Shown here piece after piece: positions 20,346 to 32,038 of a DNA stretch of 64,000 nt. The notes beneath the pieces were generated by a model that was not told the DNA's origin, did not search any database, and saw only the letters and a program-made list of their open reading frames with translations. This stretch comes from Eudromia elegans. Its lineage: Eukaryota > Chordata > Aves > Tinamiformes > Tinamidae. The DNA lies in the NCBI GenBank assembly GCA_003342815.1, contig PTEX01000003.1, positions 4,316,754 through 4,380,753 of the forward strand, given 5' to 3'. Within the stretch, counting starts at the first letter, position 1. Each line of letters opens with the position of its first letter. The position numbers and the translations under genes were made by a program.

Positions 20346-22617
20346 GGCGACTGTCCCATAAGTAAGTGTGCGGATGACCTGTAGCTTCTATTTTAAAGTA
20401 AATATTCCTACATCATTCTTTATTGGTGATTGCTCTGTGGGGGGAGGGAAAGGACAGGTAGGGGGTAGGTGGGACAGGGGTGTTTAAGACTGAGAGGCAT
20501 CCAAGACTGTTTTTTTGGTACTCATGTAGCCATGTAAAACTCACTGTATTGTTATTACAAAAGAATGTTTGCATTCTAACCGTCTGCAGTGAGATTTTAA
20601 TCTTCCTAGGACAACAGCATTCAGCTTTCAATTTTCTGGGATTGTGGGTGCAGGAAGTAGAGCAAAGCCAAAATGCGACCATTTATCTTTTTATCTTTGA
20701 AAACGTTCAAATAGATTTGCAATGGGAAAGCAGAGGGTCCCCAAATGGCCTCTAACTGGCCCCAGAACATGTCAAAGCAGTTTATCTGCAGCTAGGGGCA
20801 GTGGATGCTCCCAGGACTACATGGACACTGCAGGAGGGTGTCTTTGGTCTCCGATGAAAGCTGATATCTTGGCAGAGTCCAGAGCTGGAGCTGCTGCCTG
20901 AGCTGCATAAGTGTGTGTGCCAGCCGGAGGAGAGGAATGGGCTGAGCAGGATGAAGGAAGAAGAGCAGCAGTTGGGAAGGCAGCAGGATAAGGTGGGCTC
21001 CTGCCTTTGAGGGGTGGTGGTGATGGGAAGAAGGATGGCCAAAGTGTAGGACGTGGATTTGGGATGTTACTTTGCGGGGCAGAGGATGTCAGAGGAGGAG
21101 GAGGAAGGTGCCTTCTCTGATGGGACAGGAGATGCACAGAGGTGATGGGGAGCAGGGGACCAGGACGGAGCCCAGCACACGGAGCCTCTGCCGCACGGTG
21201 CAGGGAGCGGTCGTGTGAGGCGGCCTGTGACGGGGGTGGGCACAGAGTGGGTTAACCTAAGTGGTTTATCATGGAAGGAGTAACCTGTAACCTGATAATC
21301 TGCCCACCGGTAACTGAGAGCCACCTCCAGTATGCTCCCTGACCTGCCCGTTCCTCATGGCTGCCTAGATCCAGACTGTCCAAACACAGCCGGTGGGTGC
21401 AAAGGCCAGGATATAAGATTTCCTTGAAAGCTAGCACGGACACCGCAAACAAAGAACGGCAAATTCAGCCTTGTCCCTCCCCTCTTCTATATCTCCATTC
21501 CTTCTCCCAGTTATTTCTTGTCATGAGTTATTTTAGTTTCTTGGAATTGAGAGCTTCAGAAAAGAAGAAGGTGGAAACTTGGACAGGATAGTGGAGAAAA
21601 CACGATTGGACTCGGGGCACATTTTTTAAATTCAGGGAAACCCAAAGACTTCTGGCTCTATCTGACTGTGAGGTCCAAATATTTTTACAGATATCTTGTA
21701 ATTAGAGGATGTTGAATAGCCTAGCCATAGATAACTGAGGATAAGCTGACTCTCAGGAGACAGATATGTTTGCTGATACTCCATGGAAAGGTTTCATGCC
21801 CTCATTCATCTCCACATAGACCAGCACTACGTTTAAAACAAGAAGGGCACTGTCAGGCAATTTGCTGGCCTGAAGTCTGGCTGAGAGCCTCCCAAACCTG
21901 GTGCATGTTAAAGCTTCAGAGCAGCAGGCACCACTGACCTTAGTTTCCAGACTGCGGACTACATATCCCATTGTGGAAAATGTGTACCCGTAGGTCCATC
22001 CTTTTCATTCATGATACAGCTGCAGGACAACCCACATAGACAGCTTTTCCCCAATGCAGTATATTAAAAATTTCCCCATGCGCCTTTTTGAATGTGAAGA
22101 GTAAGAGGTTTAATGCGTGACTGCCCTATGTTGGCAAAGATACAGAAGCATTTCCTAGGACTGCAAGTCCTCTGGGCTCACCCATAATGCAAAACAACAC
22201 AAATTATTCTGTAGATGCCACCTGTGGAACAGTGCAGCTTGCCTGAGGAACAGCACAAACCAAGCAAGCAGATCCATGGATGGGACCAAGGAGAAGGGGC
22301 AGGACTGGCAGGAGGAAAGCTGGGCCAGCAGAGAGGCCTCACCAGGGGCAGCTAACCGGCAGCAGCATGCTGCCTATGGCAGAACGATGAAATGAAAAAT
22401 GACCTCCAGACCACCGGAGAAACAGAGAAAAAAGGCAGCATAAGGCTAAAGGCAGCCAGAGGGAAGCATTTGTCATGTGATCCCGAGACAGAGCTCCGCG
22501 TGGACTACTACCTGGAAAAGGAGGCCAGAAATAGTTAAGGAATCGCATCTTCCTACTTTGATTCCACGGGTATTTCTAGAACATGTTTCTCCTTTTTTTA
22601 TTATTTTTTCTTGGTAA
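20346..22617. other. Non-coding, no gene seen
   Basis: Contains a short (GAG)n run at 21,092-21,107 and a ZNF143-like GACTACATATCCCA element at 21,957-21,970. The minus-strand frames at 20.78-21.45 kb run over GA-rich DNA and are Ser/Pro-rich by composition. No exon supported. Confidence 0.55.
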
Positions 22618-23283
22618 CTAGAAGTTATCACAACAAAGAAATCCTTCACTCTGCCACCTACTTTTCTTAACAGGAACAAACAAGGGAAATCCCCATTCTG
22701 CTCCACTCAGAAAGCCTAATTCTGGAGTCAGGCAGAAAAGTGATCCTAAAATCACTATAGGTTGTGGGTGTATGGGCTTGTCAAACCCAGAAGAGCCAAA
22801 TAACGGAGAAATCAAAAGGGCCTGAGTGGAATTAGAACAAGACTTAAAGAAATTGCAACAAGATCTAGAACAAGGCCTGCCTACTTTGCCATGGGAATTA
22901 AGATGTGAAGCAGCTGCAGATTTCAGAGAAGGAATTAAAACAGGACATAAAATAAGGGCTGGAGGTTTTGCAGAAAATGAGAGAAACATCTGGAAATTTC
23001 TCCAAAAGGCCAAGGGGGAAGCCTTAGACTGAGAGGAAATTATGGGAAGGGGAGCTTCTACAAAGTATTTGCCCCCTTTGGGAAGCAACCCAGCAGCATC
23101 ATTTTTAGTCTGCAAAGGTATGGCTCGAGGTCTTGGTAACCTGGCTATCATAGTCCACAAGTAATTTCCCACAATACTGAAGGAGATCAAGATTGTTTTA
23201 ACTTGATTGGAACCTGTCAGCAGAAATGAGGACTCTAAAAACAGGCAAGGTTCTCTGGAGACATTGGAAGTCATGGTGGCCAA
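22618..23283 (-). other. 221-codon minus ORF over a decayed plus-strand frame
   Basis: This is the longest open frame in the window. The minus product is Ser-, Pro- and Phe-rich with no recognisable domain. The plus strand is also nearly open in one frame over the same interval: about 220 codons from 22,618 to 23,287 broken by only four stops (the first at about 22,824, others near 23,030, 23,161 and 23,203). That plus product is charged and helical in character, with VELEQDLKKLQQDLEQGLP followed by WELRCEAAADFREGIK and, after a stop, LPPLGSNPAASFLVCKG. A sequence resembling a 3' splice acceptor (CTACTTTTCTTAACAG) ends at about 22,672. An old protein-coding relic on the plus strand, with the minus frame as its shadow, would explain both strands. 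I cannot name a family. It is not similar to CR1. Confidence 0.25.
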
Positions 23284-25319
23284 ATAGTACTCAGATTTTA
23301 CTGAGATAAAATAGAAGGGTTTTTAGCATGTTCTTAATTTGTTCATGATTTAGAACCCTTAAGAGTCAGACTGCGTAACTCCAGTGGCATAAAAAATAAG
23401 TCAAAGGAGAAATCATCCTCGTATGTATATTTGGATAATTTCAAACTCAGCTCCCCACATTTGTGGTTGAGAGTATGAATAAAAAAAGGCATTCTGAAGC
23501 AGCTTTCAAGCAGCCAGACACCCAGAGTGATTCTGACCTACCCACCTATTAAACACTAAACTGGAGTGGACACTAAAGAAATGTCTCACAATAGTTTGTC
23601 CCTTAAATATTTCGATCCTTTCTTTGGCTGGAAATCCCTGGTTAGGGCAGCGCTTGCAATGATCATCTGGATCATCGGCTCCTTGGAGGCCACTGGAAAG
23701 CTGCTGATGCCTCCGTGAAAAAGCCAGTGGTTATGGCAGGGCATTGAGGAAGTATCTGCTGTGCTGGACACGGCAGGGAGGTTTGTGTCAAAAACTGGAG
23801 GGACTGAAGCTTTAATGCAAAAAACCCCACTTTCCTCCTCCTCCCTGAATGTTTCTTGGGGTTATTCAAATGGAGGGGCCTCCCTTCTGGTTTGGGGCTC
23901 AAAAAGTCAAACAGTGAAAAAGAAACCCCAAGAATTCCTCACTGAGACAACTGAGCCTTAGATGTTGAAGTCAGCGCTCCTTTGTGGGTAGGAGCTCATT
24001 TATACATATGATTTATGCCTCCTGGAACGCGAGCGGGGCAGACTTAACGAATGGCAGGTTTTGAATAGTTACAAGGAGACATTATTAATGTCTCCTGACT
24101 TGGTGCCCTGCCCAACTTTGAACTCCTTTCAGTTGCACGGGGCTGAACAAGAGCTGCATGAGTTTTGAAGCATTTCCACATAAAATAAGCTTCGAGACAG
24201 ATGGAGAAATGTGAGTTTCCTAATGGGGCCTGCTAAAAAGAAAGCAGGGAGGGGGAAAAAAAAAAGGGCAGCAAGAATCTTCCTCAATTAGAACAAGAAC
24301 AAATGATTAGAAGCACTAAGTTCTAGTGGCAATGGCTGTGCTCTGGTGGGTTACACCATCACCACGGACCAGAGGGCAGACGTTTAAAAAAGGAGCATTT
24401 GTAATGTCTTTCACCCTCTTTGCAGGCCTGACAGCTCGCTCAGTAGCGTTAGGGTCAAGCAACTCCACATCCGTAACCACAGAAACAACATTCTCCGGAG
24501 TGAGAGCGCCCGAATCCCGGGCTTAATTTATGGAAACGTGCACAAGATGATTCAGTAGGTGCTAATGCTGCTAATTCAGTAGGTGCTAATGTGTGAATAA
24601 TTATAGACATATTTAAGCAGCTGCTGCTGTGCCTTCAAACGTTACTGTGCATGGAAATTAATAGCTTTGCGGTTGCATGTGTGCTTGACATGTTATAAAA
24701 TGAAGATGTTGGTAGCAGCACCATGTTTAAGCTTGAGTCAAGATTTGCCTTTGAAGTTCAATTAAGATCTTTGTTTTACACTTTAATATCTTTAGACATG
24801 GCACAATAGATCCTCAGGGAATAACTGGTTTTTTTCCTTGCATTCTTTTAATAAAATGCTGTTTGTTTGCAGGCTGCATCTGTTAAGAATTCTCCTCTAT
24901 TTCCCTTCACGTCTCTCATGTTCCTCTAGCGGTACAAGCCCGGTCCTAACAAGCTTCCTAGACCCACGTACTGATAGTATCTACGAGCTATGAAAACGAA
25001 ACAACCAAGCAAATATGCTGCTCATTTGGAATAACTCTTTGAGGAATAGACATTGAAGCTGCTCCTGTCTGATTAAACACCACATTGATGCTCTGCCCTG
25101 AGTGGTCAATGGGGCACCTCTTATAAATGTGTGTTGTGAAGTGTGTCCTTGCATGAGGCATAAATACCCCAGAGGGAGCTGAGAGCCAAGAGTTCACATT
25201 GTGTCCCATTGAGGATGAATGATAATTTTGGTGCATTTTGCTCTTAGGACAAAGAGGTTTCTAGGCTGCTGCCTGGAGGGTCTCAGCACCTTGTAGGATC
25301 AGGCCTCTGCAGGGACCGT
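23284..25319. other. Non-coding; AT-rich block with a 24-bp duplication
   Basis: No gene. The part from 24,050 to 24,830 is AT-rich without repeat signature. It carries homeodomain-like TTAATT/ATTAAT sites, including GGAAATTAATAGC near 24,654-24,666, and the tandem duplication at 24,550-24,591. Candidate regulatory DNA. Confidence 0.5.
24550..24591. repeat. Tandem duplication, 24-bp period
   Basis: The 18-mer ATTCAGTAGGTGCTAATG occurs at 24,550-24,567 and again, identically, at 24,574-24,591. The six-base spacer is CTGCTA. The absence of mismatches suggests a recent duplication or constraint. Confidence 0.9.
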
Positions 25320-25760
25320 GTCTGACAGGCGTTGGCAGCGATGGTTTGACATACCAGCTGCTCACCTTTGGGACAGAAAACAGGGTCCATCCGACGGCGC
25401 CTGGCAGGTCTCCCAGGGTCACCCTGTCAGCTGCGGAGAGCGCTGTGGGGCAGAGAGCAGGGTAGGGCTGCCCTCCCTCTCCTCCGCTCCCTCCGAGCAC
25501 CGCGGCCCCTCAGCGCCCGTGCGGGGACGGTGCCTCCATGTGGGGCTGGGCTCCGGCCAGCACACCCAGCGCTGGTGCAGTGCCCACACCGCTCCTGCCC
25601 ACAGCGGTGCCGTGCCAGCCTTCTGCCCTGGAGCAGGTGATGCGGGCTCTGCTCTCCGTGTTTGCATCGCCGCAACGGCCCTTCTCAGAGAGCGTCACGG
25701 CTTTGGATGGGGACCAGCCCACAGCCGTCAAGCTTGTCGCAGCTCTTAGCTTGGTTGAAT
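25320..25760. promoter_or_regulatory. GC-rich, CpG-moderate islet
   Basis: GC-rich block with about 20 CpGs between 25,380 and 25,740. Four or more overlapping open frames on both strands (for example 25,318-25,749 plus, 143 codons) reflect the low stop density of GC-rich DNA. None shows motifs, codon-like periodicity or splice sites that I can identify. Confidence 0.35.
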
Positions 25761-26970
25761 AGGTATGTGAAAAGGCACTGCTCTGGCAGCTGCTTCCAAG
25801 AGCTGCCCATCGATCTGACCTCCCGCGCCGCAGTTTTTAGTAGATGAATAGCGTGTTAAGGTTTCACATTATCGTTTGGATGCAATTCAGATATTTGAAG
25901 ATGGAATGGTATCCAGCACTTTTTCTGCATTTCTGGGAACTGCATGCTGATCTACTCTGTGTTCTTCTGCAAAATGCATAAAGCTCCCTCTCCATAGTGC
26001 ACCGGAATGGCTCACAACTGTTAATTAAAAAAGTCCAGGATGACAGGCAAGAAGGTCCATTCTCATGTGCTTTGTATGCAGGCAGGGAAGTCTCTGAGTT
26101 CATGAATGGTTCATTTATACTGCACTTTAATTCTTATCTCCTTCTGGAGTGCTCCCAGTCTTTTAAAAATGTTGGATAAATTTGCAGTGGATACCCCTTG
26201 CCTAAACTGATTATCAGTATCAGATCCAAAAATAATTTAGTTCCCCTAAACATTACCTGTTGCTTCCTGTTACACTGTACAATAGTTTATTGTCTGGCTG
26301 TGGTTGTGCCACGTTTTGTCATGTCAGCTGAAGCCGCAGATGGGCTGAAAGAGGAGATGAAAGAGTTCTGCATTCCCTTGCAAACCATAAGCCAAAACCT
26401 AGGGAATGCACTTTACATCAGATGCCCCCCAGCAATGTAGATAATGGCTATTTTACCTTCATCTTTGTGCAGATATCTGTGAATTGTCTGGGATTCAGAA
26501 AGTATGTAGTGCATATTGGGGAAGAGGGGGGTTTGGGGCAGGCAGAGGGCAGAGAGTGTTCCTGAGATAAAAGCCGTGTTTTCATTACTTGTCATAAATA
26601 CGCTGTGTAAAAGAGCTCACTTTGGTTTACAAGTAAACCCAAAGAATTTGCTTTTTATGTTGTTATTAGTTACAAGAAAAAGTGGGTGCTTTGCGTAACC
26701 CACCATTTTTCATTGCAGGAGTAAAACATAAGGAAAAGTGACTTGTCTCTTTCATGTTATGGGCAAACCCATCTCCTTCACCCCTCTGCTGTTCCTCCCT
26801 GGGAGTCTGGTGATTTTGGAAAGACACCTTGGAAAGGCGCCTTCTGGCCCCACTGCTCTTCCCGATGAGCATCCCCCTCCCCTAGAGGAACCGGGGCACT
26901 CGGGCCTGCCTGCATGGGGAGTGTGGCTGGCAGGATTCTGGTTGGCCCAGTAGTCACAGAGCTGGTGGCT

Positions 26971-27000
26971 GGCAGAGCAGAGCAGAGCAGAGGAGAGGAG
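26971..27000. repeat. (GCAGA)n / (GGAGA)n microsatellite
   Basis: Four GCAGA pentamers followed by two GGAGA-like pentamers. Purine-rich short tandem repeat. Confidence 0.85.
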
Positions 27001-28201
27001 ACTAAAGCAATAGGACTATGCAGAGCCCTTGGCATATGCCAAAAATCCAGCCACAATGTATCGGGTGATGAACACACCCGTGACTTCCCCTCCCGGAATA
27101 AAACCTGAATGACAGGAGGCAACCTCTTGCTCTCGTCCAAACCACAAACTCGTTGCTTGCCAGCGCCCCAGCACTCACAGCATGTTCGCCCTGCCCAGAT
27201 CCCGTCGAGGGGGTGGGCTCTGTTGCCCACCCTGCAGGACAGGCACCTGCCTCTTGCGGCTCAAGAGGAGGCTTTCGTTTAAATAAGGCAGGAAGCCCTC
27301 CAGGAATGTCCTGCCAACAGCTATTTCTTTACCCTGCTGCTTGGAGTCTGACTTGACTGCTTGTGCTGGAAACAGCAGCCCTGTAAGACAGGGCAAGTAG
27401 AAGGTGCAATTAGGCTGGAGGGTTTTCACCCACATCTGTCCTACATGCATCAAAAATGAGCCAGAAGCTGCTTCCCACTGTGAAACCAGCTTGTACTTAC
27501 CTATTTGCTTAAGAACAAAGTCAAGAAACAAGTTGGAATTGTCCCCACCGTGGCTTTGAGGCATAGCTCAGCTCTGCCAGTGGTCAGGGAGGTGACACTA
27601 CAGGTTCAGTCCATGACAGTGACAAGGGAGGAATTTGGGCCAGGTTTTGTAGCGATGCACGTGCTGTAAATGGTGTAGCAGAAAAGGAGACATTCCTTCT
27701 GGACAGGTACAACACTTTGGCTGCTTCATGTGTACAGTGAGTGAAACCTCAGCCTCATTCCAACCTGCAGCTACTTACTGGGAGGTCTCTCCAGGAACAG
27801 CCTGCAGGGTTCACACTCCTGGGTTGCATTAAAAAAAGACATAAAAAATAAAGATACCCTTCCTCCTAAGACAAATGTCACTGAATAGTAGCCTTAAAGG
27901 GGTTTGATCACTATAGTAATCCCTGGCTCACAGCTCTTCTGTGGCAAGAAGGCTTAAACAGAGACTATATGGCTGCAGTATCTATTACAGAGGAGGAAAT
28001 AGGGAGAGTGCCCTTTGTGTTGTGTTTAATATAAACTCTTGCTTTCCAAAAACCTTTGAAAAGGGTCACTGCTGCCCCTCTTCCAACGATGTGAAGGTAT
28101 ATACGCTTTAAGAATTATATCTCATATTGAACCATTTTTTAATGTGTTTATTAATGATTCCACCATGGGGACAATCTTGCTTGTGCCAATAAAATTGTTT
28201 T

Positions 28202-28240
28202 CTCTGTATCTTAATATTGCATTTCCCTCTGTATCTTAAT
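28202..28240. repeat. 14-bp direct repeat
   Basis: CTCTGTATCTTAAT occurs at 28,202-28,215 and again, identically, at 28,227-28,240, separated by 11 bases (ATTGCATTTCC). Confidence 0.85.
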
Positions 28241-31200
28241 CTTCCTGTGATCATTGCAGCTCTGTGGGCCTCATGGTTAAGGCCAGCAGAATATGAAGCA
28301 TACTAGAGATGAAGAAGATGAAGATGATAGACGAAACTTGGAACTGGAGTTGCATTTATTTAGCAGTTGGGTTTCTATTTGCTACCTTAGAAAGCAAAAA
28401 ATGGAACCAGGGGTCACCTGTGGATAGAAGGAGAGAATGGGGAGAAAATAGCCATGAGAAGATAGCCATACCTGCCCGGAGAAGTGTTATGGCGTTGGTC
28501 AAAGTGAGGTGCTTCAGTGAGAAGAGAGGGCTCTGGCCTGGCAGGAGCACTGCAGCCTGCTAGTGCCTTCCTCCCACTACTACTGAAAAGTCCTAACAGA
28601 ACTAACAGATTAAAATATGGCAGAGGGAAGGCATTTAAACTCTGGTCATTTTTCAGACACACTATTCTGCATGAGAATAAACAACCTAAAGGCATCATTA
28701 TATTGTTGAACAAGCAGAGGCAATTTAATAAAGTGTTTAACTCTGAGTTATGTTGTGGATTAGCCTTCTTAGATCAATGCATCACCAGTCCCAGTGTTTC
28801 TGACCAAGCTTTCCTAGCTGGCACACTTGATACCCGGATTTTCATAATATAAACACCATGGCTGTTGGAAGCACACTGCCAAATTTCACTCTTGCTTCTG
28901 TAAAATAAGGTAGAAAAATAAAACCAGGTAATATGAGTGTGTATCTTTCCCACTATATCCCTGCCCTGTTCTCATTGGCAATGGTGGTCCCCATGGCATG
29001 CGGATTTGAAAAGGCCATCCTTCTGCTAAGCAAGTGGTGGAGAGCACTCCAGAAAGCACCTCCTTGGACCATTTAATTTTTTTCTATAATAACTAAGCAA
29101 TCATACAGTTCCCTGGAAACTAGAAGAGTTTGCTAGAAATCCTTGGGTGGGGTGCCTCTAGGAACCAGGCATGCAGGTTATTCCTGCTTGTCCTGATTTT
29201 CAAACTAAGTTTATGAGTGTTTTGAATCGTAAAATGCCGAGACAGTCCTTGCAGAAAAGCACATACAAGCTTAGAAGGATTTTGAGTGTCTGCCTATCAT
29301 ATTGAACATTTTATTCCACTAAGGTGCTAAATGCTCTGCAGGCGGGATATGGACCAGTTTCTGCTATTTGTGCTCATCTGGTTTAAACTTTAGCTTGAAG
29401 GCCTTATACCCCCTGCTCACAGTGCCTAAACTACACGTGGGAGCTGAGTCAGAGAGAGATCCTCCCTTTGCAAGCACGGCATGCTGAGGGCTCTCTTTAG
29501 TTCCCAATGCAGGACTTTGGGCACCAAGCTGCAGTCATCAACTGGCTCGTTGTGGGCTCGCCATGGACTGAGCCCAGGTATCGCTGATCGTGTCGGGCCT
29601 GAGGAGAGCTGGGAGTCAGGGTCTGTTCATCCAGGAATGGCTGTGGGAGGGAGGAGGTTGTGCTGAATCCCAGGGTGATCCAGATGCCCTTGTGTCTGGA
29701 TGCTGCCTCAAGCTCTGCTGTGTGGAATTCCCAGTTAGCTTTGTCTTTTCTGCCTCACTGTATAGGTTGTTCACAACCCATTGCCCACAACTGATGGTCA
29801 TGATCAGGGCTATATACAACTCATAGATCATGGTTCCAGGAAGGTTATAAATAATTTCTTTTAGGTCTCACTCGGATGCTGCATTTGTACTGATTAGCAT
29901 TTACTCATGAAGTAAACCACATAACTCTCTGAGTGATGTCTGGAAGAACTTTAGCTGTGGGCAGACAACCAGCATGAGAGATGTCCTTTTCAGTCACAGG
30001 ACTGGGAAAGAGGTGGAACTTCTGGGGCATGGAGTCCATCCCTAGCTAAAAGAGGCACCTGTATTGTAGCTCAGCACTTCTGGTCAGGCCTTCAGGCTTG
30101 AATTTGAGCATGAGCTGTAGAGGTGGGACATCTCTCTTGGGCTACGTCTGGGGATTCAGGCAGTGCATGCTTGCAGAAGTCCTGCAGAGCAGGAATAGGG
30201 AGGGTAGGGGGAAGTCATAGGGAAGTCGGTGGATTTGTAGGGTGGGAAGTTCATCTAAAGACAAAATTAATGTGCGGTATTCTTTCAGTAGGGCCTGTGT
30301 AGAGAGTGAAGTGGGGACTGACCCAGAGTTAAGGGATTGAGCTTGACTTGAGAAACTAGGGACCCTACACAGGCCTGGGAGAAGATGGGCAGTGCTGGTG
30401 AGGATCTGAGGAGCTGCTTGCTCACAACTGCTGTGCAGCATACAGCCTTGAGAGTCATGACAGCACCATCAGCTCCCTCAACCTGCTCCTTGGGCTTGAA
30501 TTCCCGGTGCAGAGGAGCTCAAAGTGTCAATTAGTGCTGTACGCATGTTGTTGCATTTACAGCCAAAGTCCAAAACTGTGACCCTTCCATTCACCTGATC
30601 TCTTGCCCTGGAGACACCTGAAATTCTGCATCTGCCCATGCCGAAGAGGAGCTCCATTTGACAGCCTAAGATAGCTCAGCGCCTCGTCTAAACTGGGTGT
30701 TGTTTCAACTGTGCTTTCAATTGTGCTGCCAAAGAGATTTGGGCCAGGAAATTTTGTCTGTCTGTGTTTGATGTGACACTCTGCAAGAGCTTGGCCACAG
30801 AGGGTGCATCACAGCAGTGCTCTGATGACTAGTTAAGGTCTTTGAAATAACTATACAAATAGATGAGGAGCAGGACTGAGATCCCAGTCTCCTCTTCTTG
30901 GTGAATGATGGAATTCAGAAGTTGAGAGTATTTGTGCATGTTCTCCCTCTCTGTGGTCTAAACGATCTTTAATTGCTTTTTGCAAAGTGGAGCAGTTTCA
31001 GCAGGAGGGACTGATGTTGTTCTTTTTCCTCTCTGGAATTTCCTACAGTTCTATGACACATTGGATTGAGTTCCCACAGGCAAAGAGCTGCTGTAGGTCA
31101 CTATGCATTTGGGTGGGAGATCTCATCATCAATCTAATCATATTGACCACCACCACTAAGAGATCCCTCCTGGACTTTGCTCTGAGGTGAAATATGGCTT

Positions 31201-31599
31201 TGAAATAAAGCAGGTACTTAGGGAACACAGGGAACCTAAATCATAAGTTCCTTGTGCATAGTCAGGTTTCCATCTCAGACCAGTCACAGCCCATTTATTT
31301 CCAGAAGAGGGTGCTGGATGAGGTGCTTCTAGGCGTGATATCCGAAGGGCAGAAAGATGGGATTAAAGAAATGACTTTACTTCCACTTTTCCGCGTTGGC
31401 CAACTCTAGTTCAAAGTGCTGATGGTTTGGGATCCTTCTCTGAGGTGCTTTCTTTCCTCACATGTAGCAAAGAGACAGGCCTGAGCAACCAGCACTAGAT
31501 TCCACCCTAAGATGCAGAAACCTTGAAAATTAGGTAGTCTGTGCTTGATATAGGGATAACCAAAGTTTTTACTGGACTTGCATGGTAGCCCCTAATCAT

Positions 31600-31650
31600 G
31601 AGTAATATGGAGATAACAGCACTACTGTACTTTGAAAGGTGTTTTGGAAT
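31600..31650 (+). repeat. Possible MIR-like fragment
   Basis: AGTAATATGGAGATAACAGC followed by ACTACTGTACTTTGAAAGG and TGTTTTGGA has the layout of the MIR segment read as ggggataataatacctacctcatagggttgttgtga. Very diverged and short. Confidence 0.35.
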
Positions 31651-32000
31651 GGGGTGTTACAAAGACTGATGCACTTGATCACACAGCAGTGGGATCCATA
31701 TACAAGACTGTAGCATTACCGAAATTAGAATGAATCTCTCCACTGATTTCATTGGGCTTTTCAGTGTCTTCTACAAAGTGAAAGTTGCGCTGTTGGAGTG
31801 CAATTTGCCATAGATATTTGATGCAACTAGTATTACACGTGAGTCTGCTTGAGTTGTCTAAATTTTGCAAAGTATTATCTTATTTCATCTAAAAATACTA
31901 TACAATAAGAAAATAGACACATTTAAACCCTATATAAAATATTTTACTTATTTATTAATGAATAATGAATGCCAAGTGTGTCTCATGAGACAGAAAAGAT

Positions 32001-32038
32001 AAACCAAAAAAAAACCCAAAAAAACCCCCAAAAAAACA
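32001..32038. repeat. A-rich tract with C interruptions
   Basis: Successive A-runs separated by CC, CCC and CCCCC blocks. Low-complexity sequence with no attached retroelement recognised. Confidence 0.85.

Larger units (their letters stand above)
25761..31599. other. Long non-coding stretch, no gene seen
   Basis: About 5.8 kb of mixed composition. Contains the (GCAGA)n run at 26,971-27,000, a 14-bp direct repeat at 28,202-28,240 and a GATGAA-rich run at about 28,307-28,329. Open frames such as 26,778-27,230 minus (150 codons) fall in GC-richer patches and have no recognisable product. Confidence 0.55.

Noticed and set aside
25318-25749. 143-codon plus ORF in a GC-rich islet
   Set aside because: Four or more overlapping frames on both strands are equally open; Cys/Ser/Arg/Pro-rich composition without a domain.
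28307-28329. GATGAA-rich run as a microsatellite
   Set aside because: Too short and irregular (GAAGAAGATGAAGATGATAG-type) to list as a separate repeat.
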